Notes: generated by a model not told the origin, from the sequence alone. 64,000 nucleotides of DNA from Streptomyces sp. NRRL F-6131 (GCA_000719695.1 JOHN01000018.1:1-64000); one strand, 5' to 3'. Counted from the stretch's first letter, positions 51,546 through 61,096 are shown. Numbers and translations are program-made.

Positions 51546-53476
51546 GCGGACCCCTCCTCGGTGTCGGCGTTCGTCGGGGCCTGCCCGTCGTACCACTGGA
51601 AGCGACCGAGACCGCAGAGCCGGGGGGCCAACCAGACTCCTCGGTTGTCGAGACCGGCGCGCTCGGCCGCGGCGGCGTCGCCGGCCACGCTCTCCACGCA
51701 GTCGACCCGTAGCCCGGTGATCAGCGGCGGCCAGTTCTCGACCTCGGAGTGCGCATTGCGGCGGAGCATCCGACACAGGTCCGTGCGGAACCGCTGCGAG
51801 ACGACGGCGACGTGTCGCCCGTCCACGGTGACGGCGTACGGCGGCGACTGGTCCGGGGCGACCGGGATGCCGTGCAGCAGCACCAGCTCCGCCCGGGCTC
51901 CTGGAGCGACCCCGGTCCGGAGGTGCTCGGACAGCCCGACCGGATCCTCCCGCAGATCCTCCGCCCCCGGCGGAAGCTCGTGGGACACGTCGTCACCGAG
52001 GACCTCGATGCCGTTGCGTGCCCAGGAGCTCCGGCCGCCCAGGTACCAGCGGTCGAGCCGGCCGTCCTTGCGGATCTGCCACGTACTCGGGGCGTCCAGC
52101 ACGTACAGGTCGTCCCGGGCGCGGGTCATCGCGACGTAGAGGAGGCGGGCCTCTGCCGCCGGATCGTAGTCGTACTTCTTCTTGGCGACGCGTCGTGGTT
52201 CCTTCAGTACCCGCGGTTCGACGATCAGCACCCGGTCGAACTCGAGGCCCTTCGCGCGGTGGACGCTCGAGACGACCAGTGACGACGGCAGCGGGGCCGT
52301 GAGCTCGTCCGGGAGCCGTCGTTCGGCGAGAGCACGGTGGAGTGCCGTCAGGTCGAGTATGCCGCGGGTGCCTCTGGCGACCTTGCGCACGGACCGCCAC
52401 AGCGCGTCGGGGCTCGATCCGAGTGGGAGTCGGAGGCCGGCGAGCAGCTCCGTGAACCGGTCCTGCTGAAGCGTCGAGGCGTTGGTCGAGGCGAGCAGAC
52501 CGGCGATCCACGCGGGCGCGGAGCGTTCCTGGGCCGACCGCTGGACGGCGTGGGGCACCCCGGCGTCCGCCAGGCGGCCGGAAACCGTCAGGGCCTGGCC
52601 GTTGTCACGGCACAGGATCGCCGTGGTGCCGGGGTAGTCGTGGAGCGCGGCCCGGACGAACTCGGAGTCGAGGCTCCCGAAGTTCGGTGCTGTGAGCAGC
52701 AGGGCCCGCAGATCGCCGTGGATCCGTTCGGCCTCGGCGGCCGCCGCCGCGGGATCGCGCGGCAGGCGCTGCAGCTGCGGACCGAACCGCAGGGCCGACC
52801 TGACGTCCTCGGTGCGCGCGCGGAAGTTCTCCCCCAGGAACAGTTCGACCAGGTCCTCGCCGAAGCTCGCCCGGAGCCAGTCCCGGAAGCGGTCCGTCTC
52901 CTCGGCGCGTCGGTCCGGGTCGGAGACCTGGAAGCCGTACACGGACTGGGCCGAGTCGCCGACCACGGTGAAGCCGCAGTTCTCCTGGAAACGGTCGAGC
53001 AATGCCTCCACCATCTCCCGGCGGGCGCCGACGAGATCCTGGACCTCGTCGACGACGACGTGGGCGGGTACGCCGTGCTCGCCGACCTCGACGGCGCCGC
53101 GGTCGATGGCCTCGGTGGCTGCCTCGATCCGTCGGTCGAACGGCAAGGCGCTCCAGTCGGTCTCCGGGTACGCGCGGTTCAACAGACCCGCGGCCCAGGC
53201 GTCGAAGGTCTGGGCCCGTACCCGCTGCGCGGCCGAGGCGCGTCGTCCGACCCGCTCGGTGAGTTCGCGGACTGCGGCTCGGGAGAAGCTGAGGACCAGG
53301 ATCTCCGAGGTCTCCAGCTCCTCGCGCTCCACGAGGGCGTCCAGGCGCCGGACGAGCGTATGGGTCTTTCCGGCTCCTGCCCCGGCGGTCACCAGCACGC
53401 GTGCGTCCCAGGGTTGGTCGACGACGGCCTGCTGCTCGGTGGTGAGCACGTGGTCCTCGAGGATCGGCGACGTCAC
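51542..53476 (-). CDS. UvrD/Rep-family SF1A helicase
   Basis: 644 residues, GTG start overlapping the GHKL-helicase stop. Motif I is TAGAGAGKTHTLVRR near the N-terminus (res about 31-45), motif II VVDEVQDLV, motif III VVGDSAQSVYGFQ, motif V SVHRAKGLEFDRVLIV and motif VI LLYVAMTRARDDLYV. The last about 140 residues are outside the helicase core and unrecognised. UvrD-type enzymes unwind 3'-to-5' on DNA and partner with nucleases in several immune systems. It is not a usual member of DISARM, so it is a distinguishing part of this locus. A C-terminal nuclease is not evident. Confidence 0.87.
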   Translation of the reverse strand: MTSPILEDHVLTTEQQAVVDQPWDARVLVTAGAGAGKTHTLVRRLDALVEREELETSEILVLSFSRAAVRELTERVGRRASAAQRVRAQTFDAWAAGLLNRAYPETDWSALPFDRRIEAATEAIDRGAVEVGEHGVPAHVVVDEVQDLVGARREMVEALLDRFQENCGFTVVGDSAQSVYGFQVSDPDRRAEETDRFRDWLRASFGEDLVELFLGENFRARTEDVRSALRFGPQLQRLPRDPAAAAAEAERIHGDLRALLLTAPNFGSLDSEFVRAALHDYPGTTAILCRDNGQALTVSGRLADAGVPHAVQRSAQERSAPAWIAGLLASTNASTLQQDRFTELLAGLRLPLGSSPDALWRSVRKVARGTRGILDLTALHRALAERRLPDELTAPLPSSLVVSSVHRAKGLEFDRVLIVEPRVLKEPRRVAKKKYDYDPAAEARLLYVAMTRARDDLYVLDAPSTWQIRKDGRLDRWYLGGRSSWARNGIEVLGDDVSHELPPGAEDLREDPVGLSEHLRTGVAPGARAELVLLHGIPVAPDQSPPYAVTVDGRHVAVVSQRFRTDLCRMLRRNAHSEVENWPPLITGLRVDCVESVAGDAAAAERAGLDNRGVWLAPRLCGLGRFQWYDGQAPTNADTEEGSA

Positions 53477-56400
53477 TTCTCCGCTCCCCAGAGGTACTCG
53501 AAGTCGGTGAAGGCGAGTCGCTCGCCGAAATTGGTGACGTTGTCCCGCACGTTGAGGATCAGGCAGGTCTCCTTGCCACCGTTCCTGGGGCCGCGCAGGC
53601 CACGTCCGATCATCTGCTGGTAGATGTGCTGGCTGTAGGTCGGACGGGCCACGACCACGGCACGGGTGGCGGGCGCGTCGAAGCCCTGGGTGAGCACACC
53701 GTAGTTGGTGATCACCTGGATCCGCCCCTTGCGGAAGGCATCGATCCGTTGGCGTCGGTCCGCGACCGAGGTCGTCGAGTCGATGGCGGTGGCAGTGATC
53801 CCCCGGTCCACGAGCTTTGCCGCGAGGAACTTGGCGTGGGCCACGGAGGTGGCGAACACCAGGATCGGCCAGTCCGAGGGCATGTCGGCGATCTCGTCGA
53901 TGATGCGCTGATTGCGCTCGTGGTCGTCGGCCAACCGTTGTTCGGCCCCCTTCGGCAGGGTCGCGAACGTCGCGGACCGCTTCAGCTCGTCGGGGTTGAG
54001 GGAGATGGTCCCACCGGCCAGTTCCCGGTGGCGCACCTCGGCCAGGACCCCGATGTGCTGCAGCTGCTTGATCGCATCGGCCAGATCACCGTCGAACACC
54101 CCGGTGTCGAGCCGCTCGCCGAACCGCTGCACCAGGCGCCGGGTCAGCTCCTCGTTGTTCCGGTAGGGCGTGGCGGTGAGTCCGACCAGATGCCTGCCGG
54201 TGCGGTGCTGGGTGAGTTCGAGCAGCTCCAGCAGCCGGGTGTAACGGGGTGAGACGGCGGTGTGGGCCTCGTCCACCACGACGAGCGACGCGTCCTCGCG
54301 CAGCCAGGCGTAGTCATCGGTGTCCAGGCACTCGGCGAGCTTGGCGTCGGTGGCCACGACCAGGTGGATGCGGCCGTCGACCGGAGTGGCCGAGTTGGAG
54401 GACCACAACCGGCTGATCACCAACGGGCGCTCAGGGCCGACCTTCGACCAGACGAACCGCCAGCTCTGGACCGCCTGCTCGCACAGTTCCTCGGTCTGGG
54501 CGATCCAGAGCACGGGCCCCGGTCGGGACTCGACGTCCCGGATCCAACGGATCACGCCTTCGGCCGTCACCCGGGTCTTGCCGGCGCCGGTCGGCAGGCT
54601 CAGCATGCCGCGCTGCGGCGTGGGACTCTCCAGCAGGCGGAACAGCGCCTGGGCGAGCTGCTCCTGGTACGCGTGCAGCGACGGGAACTCCGACGGCCCG
54701 TCGACTTCCAGCCGGGGGTCGAGCGACGGGGCCCGGGCACCTGCGAAGGAGTCGGGGAACCCGAGGTCGGTGACGAACCGACGGGCCTTGTCGCTCCCGT
54801 TGAAGGAACTCGGGGCCCTGGACGGGAACTCCAGGGCCAGGTCGCGAACGTGTTCCGCGAGGATCGACTCGCCGTGCGAGTTGAAGGCCATCTCCGCGAT
54901 CCGGCGGGCCTCCGGCTCTTCGCCGTGCTCCTCGATCTCGCTCTCCAGCAGGCCCGGCGGCAGGCCTCGGGTGAGCGCATCGGCGCCGATGAGCAGCGCG
55001 ATCTTGTCGATGACGCTCTCGGCCTCCCGTACGGCCCGCAGACGCGCCTGGAGCTGCTGGTCCTGCTCCTGCCGGTCCTGGAGCTCGAGCGCCTGCCGGC
55101 ATCCGGCCGTGCCGAAGCCCCACTTGAACTCGGTGTCGGCGGCGGTCAGAACCTGCAGGCGATCGAGGGAATCGAGGACAAGGAGGGTGCTGCCCTTGCG
55201 CGCGAAGGTGAGCGGGGTGGGCTCGGCGCCCTTCTCGGTGCGCACGACCTGCTCGAGCTCGGAGCAGCGTTGGATCTTGAGATTGTTGCCGGCATTGCCG
55301 ATCCGGGCGCGCACGGTGGTGAACTCGTCGAACAGGGAGACCGCCGGCCCGCTCCTGACGGCCCGGATCTCCTTGGTGATGACGTCGGAGACCTTGAGCA
55401 TGCCCCACTCCTCGACCATCGCCTTGGCGGTGGCCGCGTCGGACCGGTCGGCAACCAGGACGGCGGGCAGCTGTTCGCGGACCAGCTCCTTGAAGTCGTT
55501 CTCGTTGGTCGCCACGGCGATCTTGCCGTCGGGGCGCGTGTCCCAGGTGTTTCCGATCCGGCACCGGGTCAGCACGTCTTCGGGGAAATCGAAGCCGACC
55601 CGCAGCAGCAGGGCGTAGGCACGACCGATGAAGGCGTCGTCCTCGCTGTCCAACACCCGCTCGAGAAGCTTGCCCCAGCGGCCGGGGGGCACGGCGTCGG
55701 CGGTGGTGGGCATCTCCAGCCGTTGCGCGATCTCCGCGCCGATGTCGGCGACCGGCAGGACCCCGGCGTACTCCTTGAGCTGTGGACCCACGGCCTCGGC
55801 GACCCGGGTCATGCCCATCGAGGTGTTGACGCGCCCGTACTTGTTGACCATCCAACGCAGCGGGGACAGCACGGCCTTGCGGGTCGCCGTCTGGGCACCG
55901 TACTGGCTGGTCCACCGCTGGACGATCCCCATGTCGGGCAGCGCCGACACGAATCCCGCGCGGCCCTCGTCGGAGAGCGTCTCGAGAAGGTGCAGCGGCC
56001 CTGCGGTCGGGGCGCCTTCGAGGGTCAGCCGGGACAGGCTCGGCCGCGGAGCGTTGGGCGGCAGGGCCCGAAGGTGGTGCTCGTGCACGACCTCCCGGTA
56101 CTTCTCGAACCACGGCTCCCCGTCCGGCCGGTGACCCGAGGTCGGTCGATCGGTCAGGCCGAGGTCGCGGAAGATCGGTCGGTCGCTGCCGTGGAAGTCG
56201 ACGTCGACGGCCACCGACCGGTCGCGGCTGCCGTCGGCGGGCACCACCGGACCAGGGACGAGGCAGTCGCGCATGGGGCGGAAACGACCGTCCACGGTCC
56301 GGACGTGCAGGGTCTCCAGCGGCTTCGGAACCTTCGCGCGGATGCGGTCGACCTGCGCATTGCCGCCGGCGCTGCGCAGCAGGACCCAGAAGTTGGTCCA

Positions 56401-58266
56401 GTCCCGGGCCTCGTAGTGGTCGAACCCCTGGTCGAGGACACCCTCGAACCGGCCCTGGGCGTCGGCGACCCGGATGCCGATGGTGTGCAGGTGGCGGGCC
56501 ATGTCGTTGCGCCCGGAGATCCGCGGGTCGACGTAGACCATGTCGTCGCGCAGGGCGTCCTCGGAGGTGCGGTGGAAGATCTCACCGGCCACCGGGGCGA
56601 CCATGCCGTGCTCCTCGGTGAGCACGATCCGCGCCCTGCGGGCCGCTGCGGTGATCTCGGAGTCCCCGCGAAGTCGACGGGACTGGTCGGTGAGCACCAT
56701 GGAGGAGAGGATCTCGATGGCGTGGCAGGACGCCTCCGCCGTCCCGTCGCCGACCAGGGCCTCGAGCCAGGTCGTGACGCTCTCGGGCTTCAGCCCGGTC
56801 TCGTCGAGGATGTGGTTCATCTTGCCGCGACGCAGGGCGTTGTCGGCGGCGTCGACGGACGGGTGGATCCAGTCCTTGGGGCGGCCGGGATACTCGGACC
56901 AGATCCGCACCCATTCCTTCTCGAGGTGCGCCGGCGTGATGTGCAGGTCCGCCGGGATCCGCAGCTCACCGTCCTGGTCGGGAAGCGAGGGCATGCGGTT
57001 CGCGAGCGACCAGATCTGCCGGAGCAGGTAGTCGTCCGCCCAGTTGAGGGACTCCTTGGTGCGGCCCGGGAGCAACGGGAGGTAGGCGGCCGGGTCCTCG
57101 CTCGGCATCAGGGCGGGGATCGTGCCCACGACCAGTTCGGCCGCGGCTCGCAGGAGTTCCAGATTGAAGGTGTTTCCGTCGAGGAGGTGCTGACGGTCCT
57201 CGTTGGTCTTCCACGGAGCGTTGAGGATTCCGCTGAGCGACACCTCGTACTTGGTCGGGAAGAAGGCCCAGAACTCGCCCTTCCCCTGCGGCACCGTGTA
57301 CAGGCCGTTCTTCACGGTGTACTCCGGCACCGCCCAGGAGATGTCGAGGACCGGCCGGTACTGCAGCTCGCCGGCGCTGTCGCGGACACCGTCCGTGGGC
57401 CGGTGCGCCACGGAGTACACCTTCCAGTCCTCGACAGTGGGCTTGGCCCCCCGGGTGACCTCCTTCAGTCGGCGGTGGACCCCACTGTTCTCCACCGTGA
57501 TCTCACGACGGACCGGGGGCATCGTCCGGTGGTCGAGCAGCAGCACCTCCCCGACGTGCGAGGAGAACAGCTGGAAGCGGGAAGGGAAGGGGTCGACCTT
57601 GCGGCCGTCGCGGCCCTTGTGGCCGTTGATGTCGTGCCCGAGGCGTTCGGCGGCGCCCGGCAGGAGGGGGAGCCGGACGACCGTGCTGGCCCACTTGAGG
57701 AGGCCGGCGAGGACGCTGTCCTCGTCCTTCTCCCGGTCGACGTCGAGCGGCCTGGCCATCCGCAGCACCGGTGTGTCCATGTCCAGGGGCCCGGCGACAC
57801 CGAGGGCGGCGGCGATCTCCCCGGCGGACCAGTCGCGGTCGAAGCCGAAGCTGCCGCTGAGGCTGAAGAACTGCGGTGTGTCGCTGACGGAGAGCACCGA
57901 CTTGACGCCGACGCCGAAGCGACCGATCTGACCCCCCCGCTTGCGCGAGACGCTCATGCGCAGGATGGTCTCGGCGCCCTCCGCGGTGACCGCAGTTCCC
58001 TCGTTGGCGCAGTAGAGGTGGGTGTCCGTGAGGACGACGTGGAGCTTTCCACCGGGCGCCGCCGCGATCTCGTCGGCGCCGTTCTGCACGAGCTCGAAGA
58101 GCTGGCGGTCGCCGTAGCCGCCCTGGGTGATGCGGACCTCGCCGTTCGCGTGCTCCTGCACGAGACCGGGGTCGACCCGGTACGTCTGGAGCACCACGGA
58201 CGACTGTCGCAGCACCGTGGCGATGACGGGGGACGTGGAGGGGTCGGCGAACTGCCGGTCACTCAT
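53473..58266 (-). CDS. fusion of sacsin/HSP90-like GHKL ATPase and SF2 helicase
   Basis: 1597 residues from the ATG at 58266. The N-terminus is a GHKL ATPase: ELVQNGADE (58-66) supplies the Mg/ATP N-box, and GRFGVGVKS (115-123) the second ATP-lid motif; this is the sacsin/HSP90-type version. About 1,000 residues without recognised motifs follow. The C-terminal 400 residues are an SF2 helicase: SLPTGAGKTRV near 1222, VVVDEAHTA near 1330, GLTATPYRN, then YSQHIYQQMIGRGLRGPRNG as motif VI. Comparable GHKL-helicase pairings are known from prokaryotic MORC-like restriction systems. It should alter DNA or protein complexes with ATP; no nuclease site was recognised. Second gene of the operon. Confidence 0.83.
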   Translation of the reverse strand: MSDRQFADPSTSPVIATVLRQSSVVLQTYRVDPGLVQEHANGEVRITQGGYGDRQLFELVQNGADEIAAAPGGKLHVVLTDTHLYCANEGTAVTAEGAETILRMSVSRKRGGQIGRFGVGVKSVLSVSDTPQFFSLSGSFGFDRDWSAGEIAAALGVAGPLDMDTPVLRMARPLDVDREKDEDSVLAGLLKWASTVVRLPLLPGAAERLGHDINGHKGRDGRKVDPFPSRFQLFSSHVGEVLLLDHRTMPPVRREITVENSGVHRRLKEVTRGAKPTVEDWKVYSVAHRPTDGVRDSAGELQYRPVLDISWAVPEYTVKNGLYTVPQGKGEFWAFFPTKYEVSLSGILNAPWKTNEDRQHLLDGNTFNLELLRAAAELVVGTIPALMPSEDPAAYLPLLPGRTKESLNWADDYLLRQIWSLANRMPSLPDQDGELRIPADLHITPAHLEKEWVRIWSEYPGRPKDWIHPSVDAADNALRRGKMNHILDETGLKPESVTTWLEALVGDGTAEASCHAIEILSSMVLTDQSRRLRGDSEITAAARRARIVLTEEHGMVAPVAGEIFHRTSEDALRDDMVYVDPRISGRNDMARHLHTIGIRVADAQGRFEGVLDQGFDHYEARDWTNFWVLLRSAGGNAQVDRIRAKVPKPLETLHVRTVDGRFRPMRDCLVPGPVVPADGSRDRSVAVDVDFHGSDRPIFRDLGLTDRPTSGHRPDGEPWFEKYREVVHEHHLRALPPNAPRPSLSRLTLEGAPTAGPLHLLETLSDEGRAGFVSALPDMGIVQRWTSQYGAQTATRKAVLSPLRWMVNKYGRVNTSMGMTRVAEAVGPQLKEYAGVLPVADIGAEIAQRLEMPTTADAVPPGRWGKLLERVLDSEDDAFIGRAYALLLRVGFDFPEDVLTRCRIGNTWDTRPDGKIAVATNENDFKELVREQLPAVLVADRSDAATAKAMVEEWGMLKVSDVITKEIRAVRSGPAVSLFDEFTTVRARIGNAGNNLKIQRCSELEQVVRTEKGAEPTPLTFARKGSTLLVLDSLDRLQVLTAADTEFKWGFGTAGCRQALELQDRQEQDQQLQARLRAVREAESVIDKIALLIGADALTRGLPPGLLESEIEEHGEEPEARRIAEMAFNSHGESILAEHVRDLALEFPSRAPSSFNGSDKARRFVTDLGFPDSFAGARAPSLDPRLEVDGPSEFPSLHAYQEQLAQALFRLLESPTPQRGMLSLPTGAGKTRVTAEGVIRWIRDVESRPGPVLWIAQTEELCEQAVQSWRFVWSKVGPERPLVISRLWSSNSATPVDGRIHLVVATDAKLAECLDTDDYAWLREDASLVVVDEAHTAVSPRYTRLLELLELTQHRTGRHLVGLTATPYRNNEELTRRLVQRFGERLDTGVFDGDLADAIKQLQHIGVLAEVRHRELAGGTISLNPDELKRSATFATLPKGAEQRLADDHERNQRIIDEIADMPSDWPILVFATSVAHAKFLAAKLVDRGITATAIDSTTSVADRRQRIDAFRKGRIQVITNYGVLTQGFDAPATRAVVVARPTYSQHIYQQMIGRGLRGPRNGGKETCLILNVRDNVTNFGERLAFTDFEYLWGAEK

Positions 58267-58310
58267 GGAGCACCTGTTCCGGGGGTGTGTCCGAACGATC
58301 ACGTGGGGTG

Positions 58311-58341
58311 GGGGTGCCGGCGCACGGTTGGCCGGCACCCC
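58311..58341 (-). terminator. perfect 11-bp hairpin between the small basic gene and the GHKL-helicase gene
   Basis: GGGGTGCCGGC and GCCGGCACCCC pair perfectly across a nine-base loop, in the 114-base gap before the 1597-residue gene's start. On the minus strand it could end or attenuate transcription reading out of the small gene, so that the large proteins are made at lower or conditional level. Confidence 0.6.
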
Positions 58342-58380
58342 GAGTGGTGCGGTGGTGCGAGCGGAGGGGAAGGAGCCCGA

Positions 58381-58701
58381 TCAGCCCCGGACGCGGGTCG
58401 TGATCGTCGTCGTCACCGTGGTGGTGGTCGTGACCGTGGTGGTGACGGTGCGGCGACGGATGTGCGTACGGCGCATGCGGACCCGCACCCGCCCGTGCCG
58501 CCCGATCGGACGCGGCCGGAGGTGCACGTGGACGCAGGTGTTCGGCTCCTCCGCCGAGGCACGGGCCCGGAGAAGCTGCCGCCAGTAGTCCAGCTCGGCG
58601 GGCGTGAGGCAGTGCCTGGCCAGGAAGGCGGCCCGCTCCTGGGCAGTGGTGAGCGCATCGTGGTCCGCGAGGCGGCGGGCGATCCGACGGATGTACGACA
58701 T
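58381..58701 (-). CDS. small basic protein with Thr/Val-repeat tail, unknown function
   Basis: 106 residues from an ATG at 58701 with GGGGAAGAAG upstream. Residues 1-50 look helical and ordered (MSYIRRIARRLADHDALT, then LTPAELDYWRQLLRARA). Residues 60-85 are Arg/His-rich. The tail RRTVTTTVTTTTTVTTTITT is a near-pure Thr/Val repeat. No family is recognised. The high charge suggests nucleic-acid binding. It is the first gene of the defence operon, next to the divergent promoters; a regulator or small effector are both possible. Coding status rests on frame, start and spacing only. Confidence 0.5.
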   Translation of the reverse strand: MSYIRRIARRLADHDALTTAQERAAFLARHCLTPAELDYWRQLLRARASAEEPNTCVHVHLRPRPIGRHGRVRVRMRRTHIRRRTVTTTVTTTTTVTTTITTRVRG

Positions 58702-59014
58702 GATGTTCTTCTTCCCCTCCGAAAAGTGGACGCGGAAGCGCCCACAAGATACACCTCACCCCTCAACAGCCGTGGCCTGAGAGGGAGTTGTTGCCCCCGT
58801 GACCGAGGAACCTACCCGGTCGGCGGTGGCGCTGTCGACCCCGTTCCGAACAAGATCGAAAACTTCTCGACGGGGGCCGCTGGCGCTGAAGCGAGCATGC
58901 CCCGTCAAAGAGAATTTGACAAGTATGATCCAGTCAATCGAGGTGCTAGTCTGATCCCACAAAGTCCGCCCGTCCAGGGCGGTGGGCCATCGGAAGCGGT
59001 CGGGAGAGGGGTCG
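58702..59014. promoter_or_regulatory. divergent promoter region of the defence locus with perfect operator
   Basis: GTCAAA (58904-58909) and TTTGAC (58915-58920) form a perfect inverted repeat around GAGAA, with a further GTCAA at 58934-58938 downstream. The stretch 58855-58960 is clearly less GC-rich than either side. TTTGACA gives a TTGACA-like -35 and TATGAT (58924-58929) a -10-like hexamer, though no ideal 17-base pair of boxes results. Binding by the XRE domain of the first plus-strand gene is the simplest inference. Confidence 0.55.
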
Positions 59015-61096
59015 ATGGAGGAGGAACACTTCGGCGTGTGGTTGGGACGCCAGCTGCGTCGTGCCGGGATGTCGCAGGCCGACTTCGCCGAACAACTGGG
59101 GCTCACCAGGGCGGCAGTGTCGGCGTGGGTCACCGGCCGGGCACATCCCCGGCCGGACCTCATGCCCAGGATCGCCGAGCTGCTCAGTACCGACGTGGCC
59201 ACGGTCGTCACCCGGGACACGGACGCCGGAACGACCAGGCCGGTCCGGTGGCACCACCGGCGCGCCCACCAGGACGGCGGCCGCGAGTACGGCAACGCCG
59301 CCGCGTTCGCCTTCGACGCCAACCTCGCGGTACTGGCGCGCGAGGCCACCCAGAACAGCCTCGACGAGCGGCTGGACGCGACCCGGCCGGTGCGGATCCG
59401 CTTCACCCTGCACGAGCTGACCGGCGAGCACCTCCACTCCTTTCTCCGGGCGCTGCGCTGGGACGACATCGAGCCGCACTACGACGCGGCTGCACAGTCC
59501 GGCCAGAAGGTCGGCCGGATGGTTGCCGAGGGCCTGCGGGGCCTACGGGAGGAGTCCTCCCTGCTGCTTCTCCGCATCGACGACTACAACGCCTCCGGGC
59601 TGACCGGCCCCGAGTACGGTGACGGGCGGTTCGCCGCGGTGGTGCGCCGACAGCTCGACAGTTACAAGAGCAGTGACCGGGCCGGTGGGTCGTACGGACT
59701 CGGCAAGGCGACCCTGTGGGCGGCGAGCCGGTTGGGCCTGGTGCTGATCAACAGCACTCTTTCGACGGCGCACGAGGGGCGCACCGCTCGGCGGGTGGTC
59801 GGCAGGCTCGACCTGCCGTGGCGGACCGTCGACGACACCGCGTACGCGGGACCCGCCTGGCTCGGCGAGCCCGACAGCGAGAAGGAGCACGAAGGGGTCT
59901 CGCGCTCCTGGTGGGCGGACGAGCGGACCGTGGCCGACCTGTACCTCGACCGCGACGGCGACGATCCCGGGACGTCCTTCCTGATCGTCGGGGCGCACGA
60001 TGCGGCGGGCAACTGCACCACACCGCAAGAGATGCAGAACGCTCTGGTCAACGCGCTCGCCGAGAACTTCTGGGCCGCCATGACAGTGGGTCGTTCGACT
60101 CCGGCCCTCCTGGAGGCATCGGTGCGGGTCCTGCACAACGGGGAGGCCGTACTGCCGGAACGGCGGGTCGACCCCAGGGAGCACCGTCCCGCGCTCGCCC
60201 ATGCCCTGCGGGCCTACCTCGACGGAGAGACGGTGGAGGAGCTCACCGCTGCCGACCAAGTGGCCGCGGTGCGGGTCCCCCTGGAGGTACCGGCTCCACG
60301 CTCCGAAGGACGTCGGGCCAAGGGGCTGACCCACGAGGCTGTCCTTCTCGTCACCCCTGCCGACGACTCCGACGAGGAACACAGTCGCATCGTATGCATG
60401 CGCGGCACCCGGATGACTGTCACCTCCCGACGACCGCGCAACCTCGGTCTCGGCGCCGACCCCTTCCAGGCTGTCCTGCTGGCGGGCTACGCCACGGGAG
60501 AGGACGACGCGGCGGTGCACGCCGGGGAGGCGTTCCTGCGTGCTGCGGAACCTCCCGAGCACGACCGTTGGGGCACGACGGAGGACCTGACGGCGACCTA
60601 CGCCAACGCGCCGAAGCGACTCACCGACTTCAACGCGGCCATGGACACGGCGCTGCGCCTGATCGTCGGCCGCCGGGTGGACCGGCAGGAGTCCGCCGGG
60701 CCGGAGGTGCTCCGGAACCTGCTGCGACTCGACCTGCCGGCCGCAGCCGCGCGGCGGGTGGAGGGGCACCCCGTGGTGGAACGCACCAGGGGGTCGGTCG
60801 ATGCCTCGGGTGCCTGGGCACTGGACGTGGTGCTGAAGTTCCCGCCGCGCGCGGACCCGTGGCAGTTGACGCCGGTCGTCAAGTTCGACGTTCGATCCGG
60901 TGGGCGCCCGTCGCTCAAGTGGGCGGAGCTGTCGGCCGTCGAGAACTGCAGGATCGACGAGGGCCGGATCCTGGTGGACCCGGAGGCCCGCACGGCCAGG
61001 TTCACGGGCACCACCGCTGTCGGCAGTCATCCGGTCGCCGCCGCCCTCGCCGGTGTGATCGTGGAGGTTCAGCAGGCCCGGGAGGTCACCCAGTGA
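59015..61096 (+). CDS. XRE helix-turn-helix fused to GHKL ATPase
   Basis: 693 residues from an ATG with GGGAGAGGGG upstream. Residues 8-62 are an XRE DNA-binding domain (QADFAEQLGLTRAAVSAWVT). A GHKL-type ATPase follows, with N-box EATQNSLDE near 109-117, the D-box-like LLRIDDYNASGL (about 188-199), and the GGSYGLGKAT lid near 225. The C-terminal 350 residues are unrecognised. Such proteins belong to the paraMORC/HSP90-like group reported in restriction loci (Iyer, Abhiman and Aravind, 2008). Coupled by GTGA to the next gene. Possibly the sensor and switch of the system. Confidence 0.82.
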   Translation: MEEEHFGVWLGRQLRRAGMSQADFAEQLGLTRAAVSAWVTGRAHPRPDLMPRIAELLSTDVATVVTRDTDAGTTRPVRWHHRRAHQDGGREYGNAAAFAFDANLAVLAREATQNSLDERLDATRPVRIRFTLHELTGEHLHSFLRALRWDDIEPHYDAAAQSGQKVGRMVAEGLRGLREESSLLLLRIDDYNASGLTGPEYGDGRFAAVVRRQLDSYKSSDRAGGSYGLGKATLWAASRLGLVLINSTLSTAHEGRTARRVVGRLDLPWRTVDDTAYAGPAWLGEPDSEKEHEGVSRSWWADERTVADLYLDRDGDDPGTSFLIVGAHDAAGNCTTPQEMQNALVNALAENFWAAMTVGRSTPALLEASVRVLHNGEAVLPERRVDPREHRPALAHALRAYLDGETVEELTAADQVAAVRVPLEVPAPRSEGRRAKGLTHEAVLLVTPADDSDEEHSRIVCMRGTRMTVTSRRPRNLGLGADPFQAVLLAGYATGEDDAAVHAGEAFLRAAEPPEHDRWGTTEDLTATYANAPKRLTDFNAAMDTALRLIVGRRVDRQESAGPEVLRNLLRLDLPAAAARRVEGHPVVERTRGSVDASGAWALDVVLKFPPRADPWQLTPVVKFDVRSGGRPSLKWAELSAVENCRIDEGRILVDPEARTARFTGTTAVGSHPVAAALAGVIVEVQQAREVTQ

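Noticed and set aside
54262..59622. A very long open frame on the plus strand opposite the GHKL-helicase gene
   Set aside because: It is a high-GC shadow. Its translation is Gly/Arg/Val/Asp-rich, lacks motifs, and runs opposite to a gene with clear ATPase and helicase motifs.
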